44,955 nt of DNA from Pseudomonadota bacterium (GCA_018261655.1 JAGTSG010000013.1:1-44955), one strand, 5' to 3'. Counted from the first letter of the stretch, positions 8,935 to 17,884 are shown. The notes: generated by a model from the sequence alone, not told the origin. Program-made: numbers and translations.

Positions 8935-10371
8935 CTACTGCCGCTGGCTGATGCCCGGCACGCCGCCCATCCGGCGGTTGATGAAGGACTGCAGCTGCTG
9001 CTGCGTCTCCATCAGGTGGGAGCTCGGCAGCAACAGCACCTTCTCGCCCTCGGCGAGGCCCGCGACGATCTCCGCGCGGTCGAGGTCCGTGATGCCGGTG
9101 CGGACCGCGACCGGCACCGGCCGGCCGTCGCGTTCGGCCACCACCCAGAAGTCCGAGCCGAACTGGTAGCTGCCGGCCGGGCGGCCGCCGCCGGCCCCGT
9201 TTCCCTGGAATACCCTGCGCATCATGGCGCTCTCCCCGGGCGTGAGCTCGGCGCCCGAGCGGCGCTTGTCCATGGCGGCCCGCACCTGCTCGGCCGTGAC
9301 GCCTTCCGGCAACTCGACGGTCCGGTCGCCGACCGTGAGCGTGCGCGGCGCCGACGAGGCCGCCGCGTCCCCGCCCCCCTCGTCCCCGCGGGACGCCTGC
9401 AGCTGGGCTGACAGGTCGTCCTCGGTGAGGCCGAGGATCTGCGCCGTGGTCGCCAGGTCGCGGCTGGTGCGCAGCGCCGGGACCGGCAGGGCCAGCACGT
9501 CGTCCTTGCGCGCGACGGTAATCGTCACCTCGGAGTTCATGCCCGGCTTGAGCAGCCGGTCGCGGTTGTCGATCGAGACCAGCACGCCGAACATGGTGAC
9601 GTTCTGCTCCACCACGGCCTGGGGCTCGACCTTCAGCACCGTGCCGCTGAAGGGCTGGTTGGGATAGGCCGACACGCTGACGGTCGCGGGCAGGCCCGCC
9701 GCGATCTTGCCGATGTCGGTCTCGTCCACCAGCACGCGGACCTGGACCTGCGACAGGTCCGCCATCTTGAGCAGCAGCGTTCCGCCGCCGACGTCCTGCG
9801 TCGGCGAGGAGATCACCTGGCCGGTCTCGACCTTCTTCTCGATGATGGTCCCGGCGATGGGCGCGCGGATCTCGGTGTCGTTCAGGGCGATGCGCGCGTT
9901 CTCGACGCTGACCTGGCCGGCGACGACCTGCGCCTGCGAAGTAGCCAGCTCGAGCGCAGCCTTCTCGTAGTCGGGCTTGGATAGCAGCCCCTGGTTGAGC
10001 AGCGTCTCCGCCCGCTCCTGCTGGGCCCTGGCGATGGACAGCCGCGCGCGGGCCGCGGTCAGGTCGGCCTGGGACTGGTCGAGCCGGTTGCGCGCCGTGC
10101 GCGGGTCGATCCTGACCAGCAGCGCGCCCTGCCCGACCTCGTCGCCCGTCTCCGCAGAGATGTCGAGCACCTCGCCCGAGGCCTTCGACTTGAGCTCTAC
10201 GGTCGAGATCGGCTCGATGGTGCCGGCCGCTTCCACCGCCACGACGATGTTGCGGCGTTCCACGGGCACCGATTCGTACAGCGGCGTGGTCGCCTCGCCG
10301 CCTGGCTCGCAGGCGACGAGCAGCGAGCCGAGCAGGACCGGCGCGAGCATGCCTGGGCGCAGTCGGGTCAT
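8935..10371 (-). CDS. MacA-like ABC efflux periplasmic adaptor lipoprotein
   Basis: A 478-residue adaptor with a lipobox (LLGSLLVAC, Cys about residue 21). The lipoyl half-motifs are KASGEVLDISAETGDEVGQGALLVRIDP and TEIRAPIAGTIIEKKVETGQVISS, with an alpha-helical hairpin between them, then the beta-barrel. It resembles MacA. Unusually, about residues 310-400 hold a polar insert with TLTVGDRTVELPEGVTAEQVRAAM and a Gly-rich linker before the membrane-proximal domain, which makes it about 100 residues longer than typical MacA. It would pair with the downstream permease, but no MacB-type ATPase gene is found here. The start ATG overlaps the stop of the upstream gene (10368-10371). Confidence 0.85.
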   Translation of the reverse strand: MTRLRPGMLAPVLLGSLLVACEPGGEATTPLYESVPVERRNIVVAVEAAGTIEPISTVELKSKASGEVLDISAETGDEVGQGALLVRIDPRTARNRLDQSQADLTAARARLSIARAQQERAETLLNQGLLSKPDYEKAALELATSQAQVVAGQVSVENARIALNDTEIRAPIAGTIIEKKVETGQVISSPTQDVGGGTLLLKMADLSQVQVRVLVDETDIGKIAAGLPATVSVSAYPNQPFSGTVLKVEPQAVVEQNVTMFGVLVSIDNRDRLLKPGMNSEVTITVARKDDVLALPVPALRTSRDLATTAQILGLTEDDLSAQLQASRGDEGGGDAAASSAPRTLTVGDRTVELPEGVTAEQVRAAMDKRRSGAELTPGESAMMRRVFQGNGAGGGRPAGSYQFGSDFWVVAERDGRPVPVAVRTGITDLDRAEIVAGLAEGEKVLLLPSSHLMETQQQLQSFINRRMGGVPGISQRQ

Positions 10372-11774
10372 GGGGTGTCGCTCGTCTCCAGGCGCGCCAG
10401 CAGGCGGCCCTCTGCGCCGTAGAGCTCGAGTTGCCGGCCGAGGACGCGCCAGCGGGCCGCCGCGGCGAGCGCCTCGGTGAAGCGGCGCGCGACCTCCATG
10501 CCCTCGGCGCAGGCCATCATCGTCGAGGCCGCCTGCGTGAAGCGGAGCCGGTCCGCCTCCAGCTCATAGCCCGCCATGAACCGGTTGCAGCCGTCCGAAC
10601 CGGCGGCGCGCCTGTCCTCCGCGCGCAGCACCAGGCCCGCAACCGGCCGCCCGTCCGGCGGCGGCGCCACCGCCTCCTCGCCCAGCGCGACCAGCCTCCA
10701 CTCCGTGCCTTCGAGGCGCGCCGTCCGGAACCGGGCCGGGCACGCCGCGCCCGGTTCCAGGCGGAGGAACCCGTCGACCAGCAGCGTCGGGACCGGCGAC
10801 GGCCCCTCCATCGGCGGCCGGAGCGCGATGGCGCCCTCGACCAGCGCCATGACCGGCTGGCCGGGCTCGCCCTTCGCGGAGAGATAGGCCCGCTCCAGGT
10901 CGGGATACGCCCTTTCCATCGCCACCGGCAGCCGGCGCCCGGTCGTGCACTCCAGGAAGCTCGCTGCGTCCGCCATGTAGGTGAACATGCCCTGCATCGT
11001 GGCGCGCGGCTCGATGGGCTCGAACGCCGTGCGGCGCCGCAGGTCGTAGTCCAGCTCCGAGTCGATCGGCCGCCCCAGCAGGTCGAGCTTGCGCAGGGTC
11101 TGCGCACTCTCGATGGAGAAGTGGACCGGCGCCTCGCGCCCGCCCTTGAGCGTCAGCGTGATGCCGTCCGACGACAGGGCCCAGGTGCCGATGTCGTCGT
11201 GGGCCCGATCCACCTCCTTGCCCAGGTAGCGGTTGCGCAGCGCATAGGAGCCGTCCGGCATGATGTCGAGGTGATAGTCGATGCCTTCGCAATCGGCGCA
11301 GGGCAGCACCCCGACGAAGGTCGCGGGCAGCGAGGCGAACAGGTCGCCCGGCTTGCCCGCGGCGTCACGGCCGGCCCCGCCGGCGACACGCTTCATCACG
11401 ATCTCGACGGTCGCCGGGTTGCCGTTCGTCAGCACCGGATGGACCTGGTCGCTCGTGAAGACCAGCCGGCCTTCCAGCGTGACGCGCGAGCGCACCGCAT
11501 AGCTGCGGGACGGGACGATGCGGGCCGGATCGTAGGCCAGCTCGAAGCTGTAGGGCGCGCTGCCGGCGTTCTCCTGGCGGACCGTCGAGATGACGTCGGC
11601 CGGCGCGTCGGCGCGCGAGATGTCCTCCAGCGTCGCCTCGAACACGGCCCCGGGCGGCATGGCGATGCGTTCCAGGTAGGTCGCCGTTCCCTTGACGATC
11701 CCATCGGCCGCCTGCGCGGCCACCGCGCCCGACAGCGACAACACCATTGCCAGCGAAACGATCCCTGCCTTCAT
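10368..11774 (-). CDS. Three-domain envelope protein: YbaY + NlpE + META (HslJ-like)
   Basis: A 468-residue exported protein with a signal peptide to about residue 22 (AQA-ADG). Domains in order: YbaY-type beta domain (about 26-130, GTATYLERIAMPPGAVFEATLEDIS); NlpE N-terminal domain (about 145-245, with the hallmark GVLPCADCEGI and its CxxC pair); an NlpE C-terminal-like region (about 255-345); and a META/HslJ domain (about 350-462, GSDGCNRFMAGYELE and TMMACAEG). NlpE activates Cpx envelope stress signalling in E. coli, and META proteins bear on envelope stress and drug resistance. Being first in a unit with a MacA-like adaptor and a permease suggests a link between envelope-stress sensing and export. 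GGGAG lies 7-8 bases before the ATG. It has no lipobox, unlike E. coli NlpE. Confidence 0.82.
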   Translation of the reverse strand: MKAGIVSLAMVLSLSGAVAAQAADGIVKGTATYLERIAMPPGAVFEATLEDISRADAPADVISTVRQENAGSAPYSFELAYDPARIVPSRSYAVRSRVTLEGRLVFTSDQVHPVLTNGNPATVEIVMKRVAGGAGRDAAGKPGDLFASLPATFVGVLPCADCEGIDYHLDIMPDGSYALRNRYLGKEVDRAHDDIGTWALSSDGITLTLKGGREAPVHFSIESAQTLRKLDLLGRPIDSELDYDLRRRTAFEPIEPRATMQGMFTYMADAASFLECTTGRRLPVAMERAYPDLERAYLSAKGEPGQPVMALVEGAIALRPPMEGPSPVPTLLVDGFLRLEPGAACPARFRTARLEGTEWRLVALGEEAVAPPPDGRPVAGLVLRAEDRRAAGSDGCNRFMAGYELEADRLRFTQAASTMMACAEGMEVARRFTEALAAAARWRVLGRQLELYGAEGRLLARLETSDTP

Positions 11775-11808
11775 CGATGCACTCCCTGGCCATCCGCAGC
11801 CCGCGCGA

Positions 11809-11817
11809 AAAATAGCA
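11809..11817 (-). promoter_or_regulatory. Extended -10 promoter for the YbaY-NlpE-META unit
   Basis: On the minus strand TGCTATTTT (TATTTT at 11814-11809 with an upstream TG) forms an extended -10 element about 35 bases before the ATG at 11774. No -35 box is seen, as expected for an extended -10 promoter. It is the most AT-rich stretch in the 129-base gap behind the rhomboid gene. Confidence 0.4.
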
Positions 11818-11903
11818 CAGCCCGTGACCGCTGCCGTCCGGCCTGTCCGGGCTCCCTTTCCTTCGTCTTCCGGCCCGGCGCCATGGGTTGACGACCGGCG
11901 GAC

Positions 11904-12995
11904 CTAATCGTTCCCCTCCGCCAGGGGTTCCACGGGCATGGAGAGCTCTTCGGCGGCGCGCTCGACCTTGGCACGGTTCCTCTCGCGCACACCGTTCGCA
12001 AAGAGCTCCAGGGCGGATGCCCGGCGCTGCACGAACCCGAGCGCCCGATCCCGCTCTCCGGCCAGGGGCGACCCCGGCGGCAATGTCTGCGCGGCGAAGC
12101 GCGCCGCGGCATCCGCGTAGAAGGGAATTCCCGTCGTCTCCAGCCACTCCACGACATCGGCATCCGCCACGCGCCGGTCACGCGCCGCCGTCATGATCCC
12201 GTTCATGCCGGCCAGCATCGCGGGCTCCGCCTGCGCGTACCGGCGCCACTCCAGCAGCCAGGCCTGCTCGTCGGCGTGCGCCGCCGCCGAGCCACGCGCC
12301 AGGGCGACGCCGCCGGCGGCCACGACTGCCGCCAGCGCAATGGCCAGAACGATCCCCGCCCGGTCCTGCGAGCGGCTTGCCGGCACGCCGAGCGGCCGCG
12401 CCAGCAGCCAGCCCAGCGCAAAGCCCGTCGTCAATCCGCCGAGGTGCGCGGCATTGTCGATTCCCGGGACGATGAAGCCGAAGGTCACCGAGTAGCCGAT
12501 GAACGCCAGGGTGCTGTTGCGCTGCGCGCGCACCACCTCGGCCGGGATGCGATGGCCGCCCCGGGTGAAGAAGGCCAGCTGCGCGCCGATGATCCCGAAC
12601 ACCGCGCCGGAGGCTCCGGCGCTGTTGACCAGCGGGTTCCAGGCGATGCTGGCGAGGCTGCCCGCGAGGCCTGCCGCCGCGTAGATCGCGCCGAAGCGGG
12701 CGCGCCCGAACAGGCGCTCCACCAGGGTACCGATGGACCACAACGCCCAGGCGTTGAACAGCAGGTGCACGGGGCCGAAGTGCAGGAACGGCGCCGTTGC
12801 GAGCCGCCACCACTCGCCCGTCACCGTCAGCGGCGCGAAGTTCGAACCCCATTCGATGTACTCCAGCGGCCCCGGGTGCAGGACGTCCACGCCGGCGACA
12901 GCCATGGCGGCGAAGACGGCGACGTTGGCGAGCGTCAGCGCCCGCGTCAGCCACGGCGTGAACGGTCTGGCTGGCTGCGCTGCATCCGTCGGCAT
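11904..12995 (-). CDS. Rhomboid-family intramembrane serine protease
   Basis: A 363-residue protein with six or seven membrane helices. The catalytic serine motif GASGAVFG places Ser129, and the catalytic His is His184 in AAHLGG; the oxyanion-side HxxxN motif is HLLFNAW (His77, Asn81). The helix order and the WR-containing L1 loop (GEWWRLATAPFLHFGPVH) match bacterial rhomboids. After the last helix (VLAIALAAVVAAGGVALA) a soluble tail of about 120 charged residues remains, with no recognised domain. Rhomboids cleave membrane-spanning substrates; the substrate here is unknown. I chose ATG 12995; a GTG at 13052 in the same frame would add a 19-residue basic extension. Neither has a good ribosome site. 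Confidence 0.85.
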   Translation of the reverse strand: MPTDAAQPARPFTPWLTRALTLANVAVFAAMAVAGVDVLHPGPLEYIEWGSNFAPLTVTGEWWRLATAPFLHFGPVHLLFNAWALWSIGTLVERLFGRARFGAIYAAAGLAGSLASIAWNPLVNSAGASGAVFGIIGAQLAFFTRGGHRIPAEVVRAQRNSTLAFIGYSVTFGFIVPGIDNAAHLGGLTTGFALGWLLARPLGVPASRSQDRAGIVLAIALAAVVAAGGVALARGSAAAHADEQAWLLEWRRYAQAEPAMLAGMNGIMTAARDRRVADADVVEWLETTGIPFYADAAARFAAQTLPPGSPLAGERDRALGFVQRRASALELFANGVRERNRAKVERAAEELSMPVEPLAEGND

Positions 12996-13319
12996 GGTGA
13001 ATGTCGCGAGGAAAGCCCGGCTGGAGGGCCGTCGTGCCGAACGGTTGGGCACGGGAATCGATCGCTGTCGTCGATCGGAAGACCCGCCGCGCTGCGCCCC
13101 GAGCTTGGACTAACCCGTTAAACTATTGACGGATAAACCCGACCGCAGCGCGACGGGCATGACAACAATGCCGCGCTTCGTGGTTGGAATTCAAGTGGAA
13201 ACGTAACGGCGTCGCTCCCGGAGGGTCGTGCCGGACCTTCGTGGACCGGTGGACGGTGACGACTCACCGGCGCAGACTTCCGCTGAAGTTCGGTAATCGA
13301 GCCCCGGAGAACCCAGGCA
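12996..13319. other. Divergent intergenic region between rhomboid and GFA genes
   Basis: 324 bases without a credible gene. It contains one AT-rich patch at about 13116-13137 (cgttaaactattgacggata) that includes TTGACG at 13126-13131 and would suit a promoter for either direction. I could not pair it with a convincing -10 box. No terminator, repeat or RNA gene is evident. Confidence 0.35.
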
Positions 13320-14171
13320 ATGACCACCGGAACCTGCCTTTGCGGTGCCGTTCGTTACGAGATCGACGGCCCGTTCAGCATGATGGCGATTTGCCACTGC
13401 TCGATGTGCCGCAAGGAACACGGCACACAGTTCGCGACCTTCGTCGGCGCGCCGCTGTCGGGATTCCGCTGGCTCTCGGGCGAGGACAACATCACGGATT
13501 ACGCGTCGTCGCCGTCGGGTCACCGTTACTTCTGCAGGACCTGCGGGTCACCGGCGCCGATGCTCATCCCGGCGATGGACATGGTCGTCGCGCCCGCCGG
13601 AAACCTGGAACAGGACCCGGGCATCCGCCCCCAGATGCACCTCTTCGTCGGCTCGAAGGCGCCGGGATACGTCATCACCGATGACCTGCCGCAGTACGAC
13701 GCCTATCCGCCGGAATGGGGCGGCGGCGGCGGCGTGAAGCGGCCGACGGTGACCGCGCCGGAAGGCATCGTGCCCGGCAGCTGCCTCTGCGGTGGCGTCG
13801 CCTGGGAGGTGACCGGCAAGCCGTCGCTCATGATGAACTGCCACTGCTCGCGCTGCCGGCGCGGGCGCGGCGCGGCGCATGCCACCAACGCCTTCTACAA
13901 GCTCGACCAGTTCCGCTGGGTCCGCGGCGAGGAGCTGACCGATTCCTTCAAGGTGCCGGACGCGCAGTTCTTCACCCAGCACTTCTGCCGGGTCTGCGGA
14001 AGCCCGACACCCCGCGTGATGGAGAAGTTCAACCGCGTGCTGGTACCGGCCGGAGCGTTCGACGCCGACCCGGGCGTGCAGCCGACCGCGCACATCTTCG
14101 TCGCCTACAAGGCGCCGTGGTTCGAGATCACCGACGACATTCCGCAGTTCAGCGAAATGATGCCGCGATGA
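13320..14171 (+). CDS. Tandem two-domain GFA (glutathione-dependent formaldehyde-activating-like) protein
   Basis: A 283-residue zinc-binding protein made of two GFA/CENP-V domains. Domain 1 (about 1-115): [22 protein letters not shown] and CRTCGSP. Domain 2 (about 145-275): [22 protein letters not shown] and CRVCGSP. Each half keeps the seven cysteines that hold two zinc ions, so the gene looks like an internal duplication with both copies intact. Most proteins with one such domain are about 130 residues. Family members were named for formaldehyde-glutathione chemistry, but for most the real substrate is unknown. The cation diffusion facilitator gene follows 37 bases downstream on the same strand. 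Confidence 0.87.
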   Translation: MTTGTCLCGAVRYEIDGPFSMMAICHCSMCRKEHGTQFATFVGAPLSGFRWLSGEDNITDYASSPSGHRYFCRTCGSPAPMLIPAMDMVVAPAGNLEQDPGIRPQMHLFVGSKAPGYVITDDLPQYDAYPPEWGGGGGVKRPTVTAPEGIVPGSCLCGGVAWEVTGKPSLMMNCHCSRCRRGRGAAHATNAFYKLDQFRWVRGEELTDSFKVPDAQFFTQHFCRVCGSPTPRVMEKFNRVLVPAGAFDADPGVQPTAHIFVAYKAPWFEITDDIPQFSEMMPR

Positions 14172-14208
14172 ACCGGGACTGCCGGGACGGAAGGTCGCCA
14201 TACCGCTC

Positions 14209-15147
14209 ATGAGCAGCGCCGCGGGGCCGGGGAAGGCGCGTTTCGACCGCGGTTCGCTCAAGCGCTTCGCCTGGCTGTCGATCGCGGCGGCCGTGGCCAC
14301 GATCCTGCTCAAGGCCGTGGCGTACTGGGTGACCGGCTCGGTCGGCCTGCTGTCAGACGCCCTCGAGTCCTTCGTCAACCTTGCCGGCGCGCTGATGGCG
14401 CTGGCCATGCTGTCGCTGGCCGCCCGGCCGCCCGACGCCAATCACGCCTATGGCCACGGCAAGGCCGAGTACTTTTCCAGCGGCGTCGAGGGCGGATTGA
14501 TCCTGGTCGCGGCGATCAGCATCGGCGTCGCGGCGGTCGACAGGCTGTTCCACCCCCGGCCGCTGGAGCAGGTGGGACTCGGGCTCGGCGTCTCGGTCGT
14601 CGCCTCGCTGGTCAACCTCGGCGTGTCGGTCGTGCTGATGCGCGCGGCAAAGCAGTACGACTCCATCACGCTGAAGGCCAACGCCCACCACCTGATGACG
14701 GACGTGTGGACGTCGGCGGGCGTCCTGGCCGGCGTCGGGGCCGTCGCCTTCACCGGCTGGCTGTGGCTCGACCCGGTGGTGGCGCTCGCGGTCGCCGCCA
14801 ACATCGTCTGGACCGGCGTGCGCATCGTGCACGCCTCGGTGCTCGGCCTCATGGACACGGCCCTGCCGGAAGCGGAGCAGGCCGCCATCGTCGCGGTCCT
14901 CGACCGCTACGTCACGGACGAGGTGAAGTACCACGCGTTGCGCACGCGCCAGGCCGGGCCGCGGCGATTCGCATCGGTCCACGTGCTGGTGCCCGGCGCG
15001 TGGTCCGTGGCGCAGGGACACGACCTGCTCGAGAAGATCGAGGCAGACCTGCGCGCCGTGCTGCCGATGATGACGGTGGACACGCACCTCGAGCCGCTCG
15101 AGGACCCGGCGGCGCACAACGACCTGGACCTCGACCGCGCCTACTGA
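14209..15147 (+). CDS. Cation diffusion facilitator (CDF) family transporter
   Basis: A 312-residue inner-membrane metal-proton antiporter with six predicted helices and a cytoplasmic C-terminal domain. Helix 2 carries [16 protein letters not shown] (Asp50, with Glu53 and Asn57 nearby) and helix 5 carries [13 protein letters not shown], giving the His161-x3-Asp165 pair of the transport site. The HGKAEYFS motif between helices 2 and 3 is the classic CDF signature. Zinc, iron or manganese are the likely cargo; the residues do not decide between them. The C-terminal part ends in [10 protein letters not shown], typical of the ferredoxin-like domain. It converges with the thioredoxin-like gene, leaving only 15 bases between stops. 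Confidence 0.9.
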   Translation: MSSAAGPGKARFDRGSLKRFAWLSIAAAVATILLKAVAYWVTGSVGLLSDALESFVNLAGALMALAMLSLAARPPDANHAYGHGKAEYFSSGVEGGLILVAAISIGVAAVDRLFHPRPLEQVGLGLGVSVVASLVNLGVSVVLMRAAKQYDSITLKANAHHLMTDVWTSAGVLAGVGAVAFTGWLWLDPVVALAVAANIVWTGVRIVHASVLGLMDTALPEAEQAAIVAVLDRYVTDEVKYHALRTRQAGPRRFASVHVLVPGAWSVAQGHDLLEKIEADLRAVLPMMTVDTHLEPLEDPAAHNDLDLDRAY

Positions 15148-15162
15148 ACGCCCCGCAGCGCG

Positions 15163-15738
15163 TCACGCCCAGTCGGGCGCGTTCCCTGCCTTCCACTTGA
15201 TGCTGCAGCCGACGCTCGGGAACTGCTCCCCCGGCACCGGCCTGCCGGACAGCACCGCGTCGGCGGCCGCGCGCAGCGCCGCGCCCGTGACGGGGATGCC
15301 GCTGTTCGGCCGGCTGTCGTCGAACTGGCCCCGGTAGGCCAGCCTGCGGTCGCGGTCGAACAGGAAGAAGTCGGGCGTGCAGACGGCCTGGTAGGCCAGC
15401 GCGGCGGCCTGGGACTCGTCGTGGAGATAGGGAAAGGTGAACCCGTGTCGCAGGGCGACTTCGGCCATGGCCGGCGGCGCGTCGGCCGGATAGGCCTCCG
15501 CGTCGTTGGCGCTGATGGCCACCACGGCGAGCCCCCTGGCTCCATACTCGCGCGCGAAGCCGGCGAGTCCGTCCGCGATGTGCTTCACGTAGGGACAGTG
15601 GTTGCAGATGAAGGCCACGAGCAGCGCCGGCGCCTCCCGGAACTCGTCCAGGGTGTAGGTCCGCCCGGAGGGATCGGACAGCGCAAAGGCGGGGGCCGGG
15701 GTTCCCAGCTCGAGCATCCGGGACTGCCTGCGTGCCAC
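15163..15738 (-). CDS. Thioredoxin-like (AhpC/TSA, redoxin-domain) protein
   Basis: A 191-residue thioredoxin-fold protein. The active site is FICNHCPYVKH, a CxxC pair at Cys45 and Cys48 followed by cis-Pro-region sequences later (AVCTPDFFLFD). This CNHCPYVKH form marks a large group of uncharacterised redoxin-domain proteins that are predicted cytosolic; no signal peptide is seen here. I chose GTG 15738 because AGGAGGG (15744-15750) lies 5 bases upstream; an internal ATG at 15717 lacks such a site. The C-terminus (SVGCSIKWKAGNAPDW) is typical of the group. Its target is unknown; it may reduce peroxides or disulfides. Confidence 0.87.
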   Translation of the reverse strand: MARRQSRMLELGTPAPAFALSDPSGRTYTLDEFREAPALLVAFICNHCPYVKHIADGLAGFAREYGARGLAVVAISANDAEAYPADAPPAMAEVALRHGFTFPYLHDESQAAALAYQAVCTPDFFLFDRDRRLAYRGQFDDSRPNSGIPVTGAALRAAADAVLSGRPVPGEQFPSVGCSIKWKAGNAPDWA

Positions 15739-15743
15739 GTCAT

Positions 15744-15765
15744 CCCTCCTGGATCCCGGATTATG
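15744..15765 (-). promoter_or_regulatory. -10 box and strong ribosome site of the thioredoxin-like gene
   Basis: On the minus strand, CATAAT (15765-15760) matches the -10 consensus at five of six positions, and AGGAGGG (15750-15744) follows, 5 bases before the GTG start at 15738. This arrangement decides the start codon. The 5' leader would be only about 15 bases. Confidence 0.5.
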
Positions 15766-15879
15766 TGCGCCCGCGCACACTGCAGCCTCGTCGCGCCCCG
15801 CCGCAGGATAGCCAGCCCGGCGGACCCGTGCTAGCGTGTTTCCCGATCCCGGGCGGGACCCGGTGGGCAGGGAGGCGCC

Positions 15880-16215
15880 ATGTCGCTCAAGGACCTTCTG
15901 GACGCAGCGAAACGCCGCCTCGGCGTGGCGGACGCGGCGGCTGACGCCACCCCGTCGCCGCGCGAGCACGTGCGCCTGACGAATCCCTGGCACGCGGTCA
16001 CGATCCAGTCCGGCCCGAAGCGCTGCCGCGCGGCAGAGGCCCTCGCCGGGCAGCGGTTCCTGTCGAAGGAGGCGCCGACGCTCCCGCTGCGCGACTGCAC
16101 CGAGCCCCAGTGCACCTGCCGTTACCGGCACTACGACGACCGGCGCCACGCGGGCGTGCCCCTCGACAGCAACGGGGTGCCGCTGCCGCACGGGAAACGC
16201 CGCAACACGGACTGA
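15880..16215 (+). CDS. Conserved hypothetical protein with a C-terminal Cys/His motif
   Basis: A 111-residue soluble protein. The N-terminal 30 residues are a charged, Ala-rich helix; the rest includes NPWHAVTIQSGPKRC, RFLSKEAPTLPLRDC and CTCRYRHYDDRR, then an Arg/Lys-rich tail. The spacing of the cysteines (C-x5-C-x-C) followed by YRHYDDRR recurs in small proteins of gammaproteobacteria whose function is unknown to me. It may bind a metal or nucleic acid, but that is a guess. A ribosome site GGGAGG is 4-5 bases before the ATG. Divergent from the thioredoxin-like gene. Confidence 0.7.
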   Translation: MSLKDLLDAAKRRLGVADAAADATPSPREHVRLTNPWHAVTIQSGPKRCRAAEALAGQRFLSKEAPTLPLRDCTEPQCTCRYRHYDDRRHAGVPLDSNGVPLPHGKRRNTD

Positions 16216-16295
16216 GCGGGCGGCATCCGCTTCCTCCCCGCGCCGCGCGCCACGCGGTTGCTACAATCCCGGGCCTGCCTGGAGCCCGGAACCAC

Positions 16296-16883
16296 GTGCT
16301 GCCCCACTCGGAAGCCTGCGAGCGCAACAAGGAGCCGATCCTCGCCATCCTGCGCGCGGCCCTGTCCGAGGCGACCAGCGTGCTCGAGATCGGCAGCGGC
16401 ACCGGCCAGCACGCGGTGCATTTCGCCCGGCGGCTGCCGCACCTCGACTGGCAGCCGACCGACCGCGGCGAGTACCTGCCGTCCCTCGCCACGCGCATCG
16501 CGCTGGAGGGACCGCCGAACCTGCGGTCGCCGGTCGAGCTGGACGTCAACCATGCAGGCTGGCCCTTCGCCGGCATGGACGCGGTTTTCAGCGCCAATAC
16601 CCTGCACATCCTGTCCTGGCCGTCGGTCGAGGCGTTCTTCGCGGGCGTGGGCCGCGTGCTCGTGCCGGGAGGGCGGCTCCTCGTGTACGGGCCGTTCCGC
16701 TACGGCGGCGCCTTCACCACCGGCAGCAACGCGGCCTTCGATGCCGACCTGCGCGCGCGGGATCCCGCCAGCGGCGTCCGCGACTTCGAGGCGGTGGACG
16801 CGCTCGCCCGCGCGCAGGGGCTGAGCCTCGAGGCGGACCACGCGATGCCCGCCAACAACCAGCTACTGCTCTGGCGGCGGTAG
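16296..16883 (+). CDS. DUF938-family SAM-dependent methyltransferase-like protein
   Basis: A 195-residue class I methyltransferase-like protein. It opens with the DUF938 signature SEACERNKEPIL, then the SAM-binding loop VLEIGSGTGQHAVHFA (about residues 29-44), the acidic strand end at DWQPTD, and a later AMDAVFSANTLHILSWPSVE. The C-terminus has the PANNQLLLWRR ending seen in the family. The substrate is not known. The start is GTG 16296, with GGAG at 16281-16284; there is no in-frame ATG close by. The usual family length is about 200 residues, which fits. TACAAT at 16260-16265 is a possible -10 box in front of the gene. Confidence 0.85.
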   Translation: MLPHSEACERNKEPILAILRAALSEATSVLEIGSGTGQHAVHFARRLPHLDWQPTDRGEYLPSLATRIALEGPPNLRSPVELDVNHAGWPFAGMDAVFSANTLHILSWPSVEAFFAGVGRVLVPGGRLLVYGPFRYGGAFTTGSNAAFDADLRARDPASGVRDFEAVDALARAQGLSLEADHAMPANNQLLLWRR

Positions 16884-16925
16884 AATTACCGGGGCCAGGC
16901 CGACCCGGAAACCGCCATCTTGCCG

Positions 16926-17825
16926 ATGCTCGTGAACCTGAGAGGCGCCCTCGTGCTGGCGCTGATCGCGCTGAATACCGTGCTGTGGGGCACGCTGCTG
17001 CTGCTGCTCGCCGCGGTCAAGCTGGTGACGCCCACGGGCGCCGCACGGAGGTTCCTGAGCCGCGGCCTGGTGGCCCTGGCCGAGAACTGGATCAGCACCA
17101 ACAACCTGGTCCTCGTGGCAACCCGCGCGCTGCGCCTCGAGCGCCGCGGCGACGTGGACCTCGTGCGGCAGCAGTGGTACCTGATGATCTCGAACCACCG
17201 CTCGTGGGTGGACATCCTGGTCCTGCAGTCGGCCTTCAACCGCCGCGTCCCGTTCCTCAAGTTCTTCATCAAGGACCAGCTGAAGTGGGTGCCGATCCTC
17301 GGGCTCGCGTGGTGGGCGCTCGACATGCCGTTCATGCGGCGCCACTCGCGTGAATACCTCGAGCGGCACCCCGGGGCGCGCGGCCAGGACCTCGAGGCGA
17401 CGCGGCGCGCCTGCGAGAAGTTTCGCCGCGTGCCGACCACGGTGATCAACTTCGTCGAGGGCACGCGCTTCACGCCGGCCAAGCGCGATGCCACCGGCGC
17501 TCCCTACCGGCACCTCCTGCCGCCGCGCGCGGGAGGCATCGCCTTCGTGCTCGGCGCGATGGGCGACATGCTGCACGCGACGCTCGACGTGACGATCGCC
17601 TACGGCGCGAGGACACCGAGCCTGTGGGACCTGTGCTGCGGCCGGATGAGGCGCGTAATCGTCCACGTCCGCAGGTGCGCGATCGAGCCGTGGATGACCG
17701 GCGGCAGCTACGCCGACGACCCGGCCTTCCGCGCGAACTTCCAGCAGGGGCTTGCGGCAATGTGGATGGCCAAGGACCGGCTGCTGGACGAGCTGCAGGC
17801 GGAACTTGCCGCGGACACCGCCTGA
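16926..17825 (+). CDS. PlsC-like lysophospholipid acyltransferase (YihG type)
   Basis: A 299-residue inner-membrane acyltransferase. A hydrophobic N-terminal helix (about residues 8-34) anchors it. The catalytic HX4D motif is NHRSWVDILVL, about residues 94-104, and the phosphate-binding EGTR motif is NFVEGTRFTP. An FIKDQLKWVPILGLAWWALD segment corresponds to the acyl-chain block. The length and the RR/HSRE region resemble E. coli YihG/YihG-like 1-acylglycerol-3-phosphate acyltransferases, not the short PlsC. It would add an acyl chain to lysophosphatidic acid or a related lipid. A TTG six bases earlier (16920) could also be the start. The next genes are a kinase-like protein and a dehydrogenase. 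Confidence 0.85.
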   Translation: MLVNLRGALVLALIALNTVLWGTLLLLLAAVKLVTPTGAARRFLSRGLVALAENWISTNNLVLVATRALRLERRGDVDLVRQQWYLMISNHRSWVDILVLQSAFNRRVPFLKFFIKDQLKWVPILGLAWWALDMPFMRRHSREYLERHPGARGQDLEATRRACEKFRRVPTTVINFVEGTRFTPAKRDATGAPYRHLLPPRAGGIAFVLGAMGDMLHATLDVTIAYGARTPSLWDLCCGRMRRVIVHVRRCAIEPWMTGGSYADDPAFRANFQQGLAAMWMAKDRLLDELQAELAADTA

Positions 17826-17884
17826 GCAGGACCGCGCCGCGCAGGCGGTGCGAACCTCCGCTCGCCGGCAGGCTCCAACCAACC

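Noticed and set aside
13320-14171. A formaldehyde detoxification enzyme.
   Set aside because: The GFA name is not proof of activity, and there is no S-formylglutathione hydrolase or formaldehyde dehydrogenase near it.
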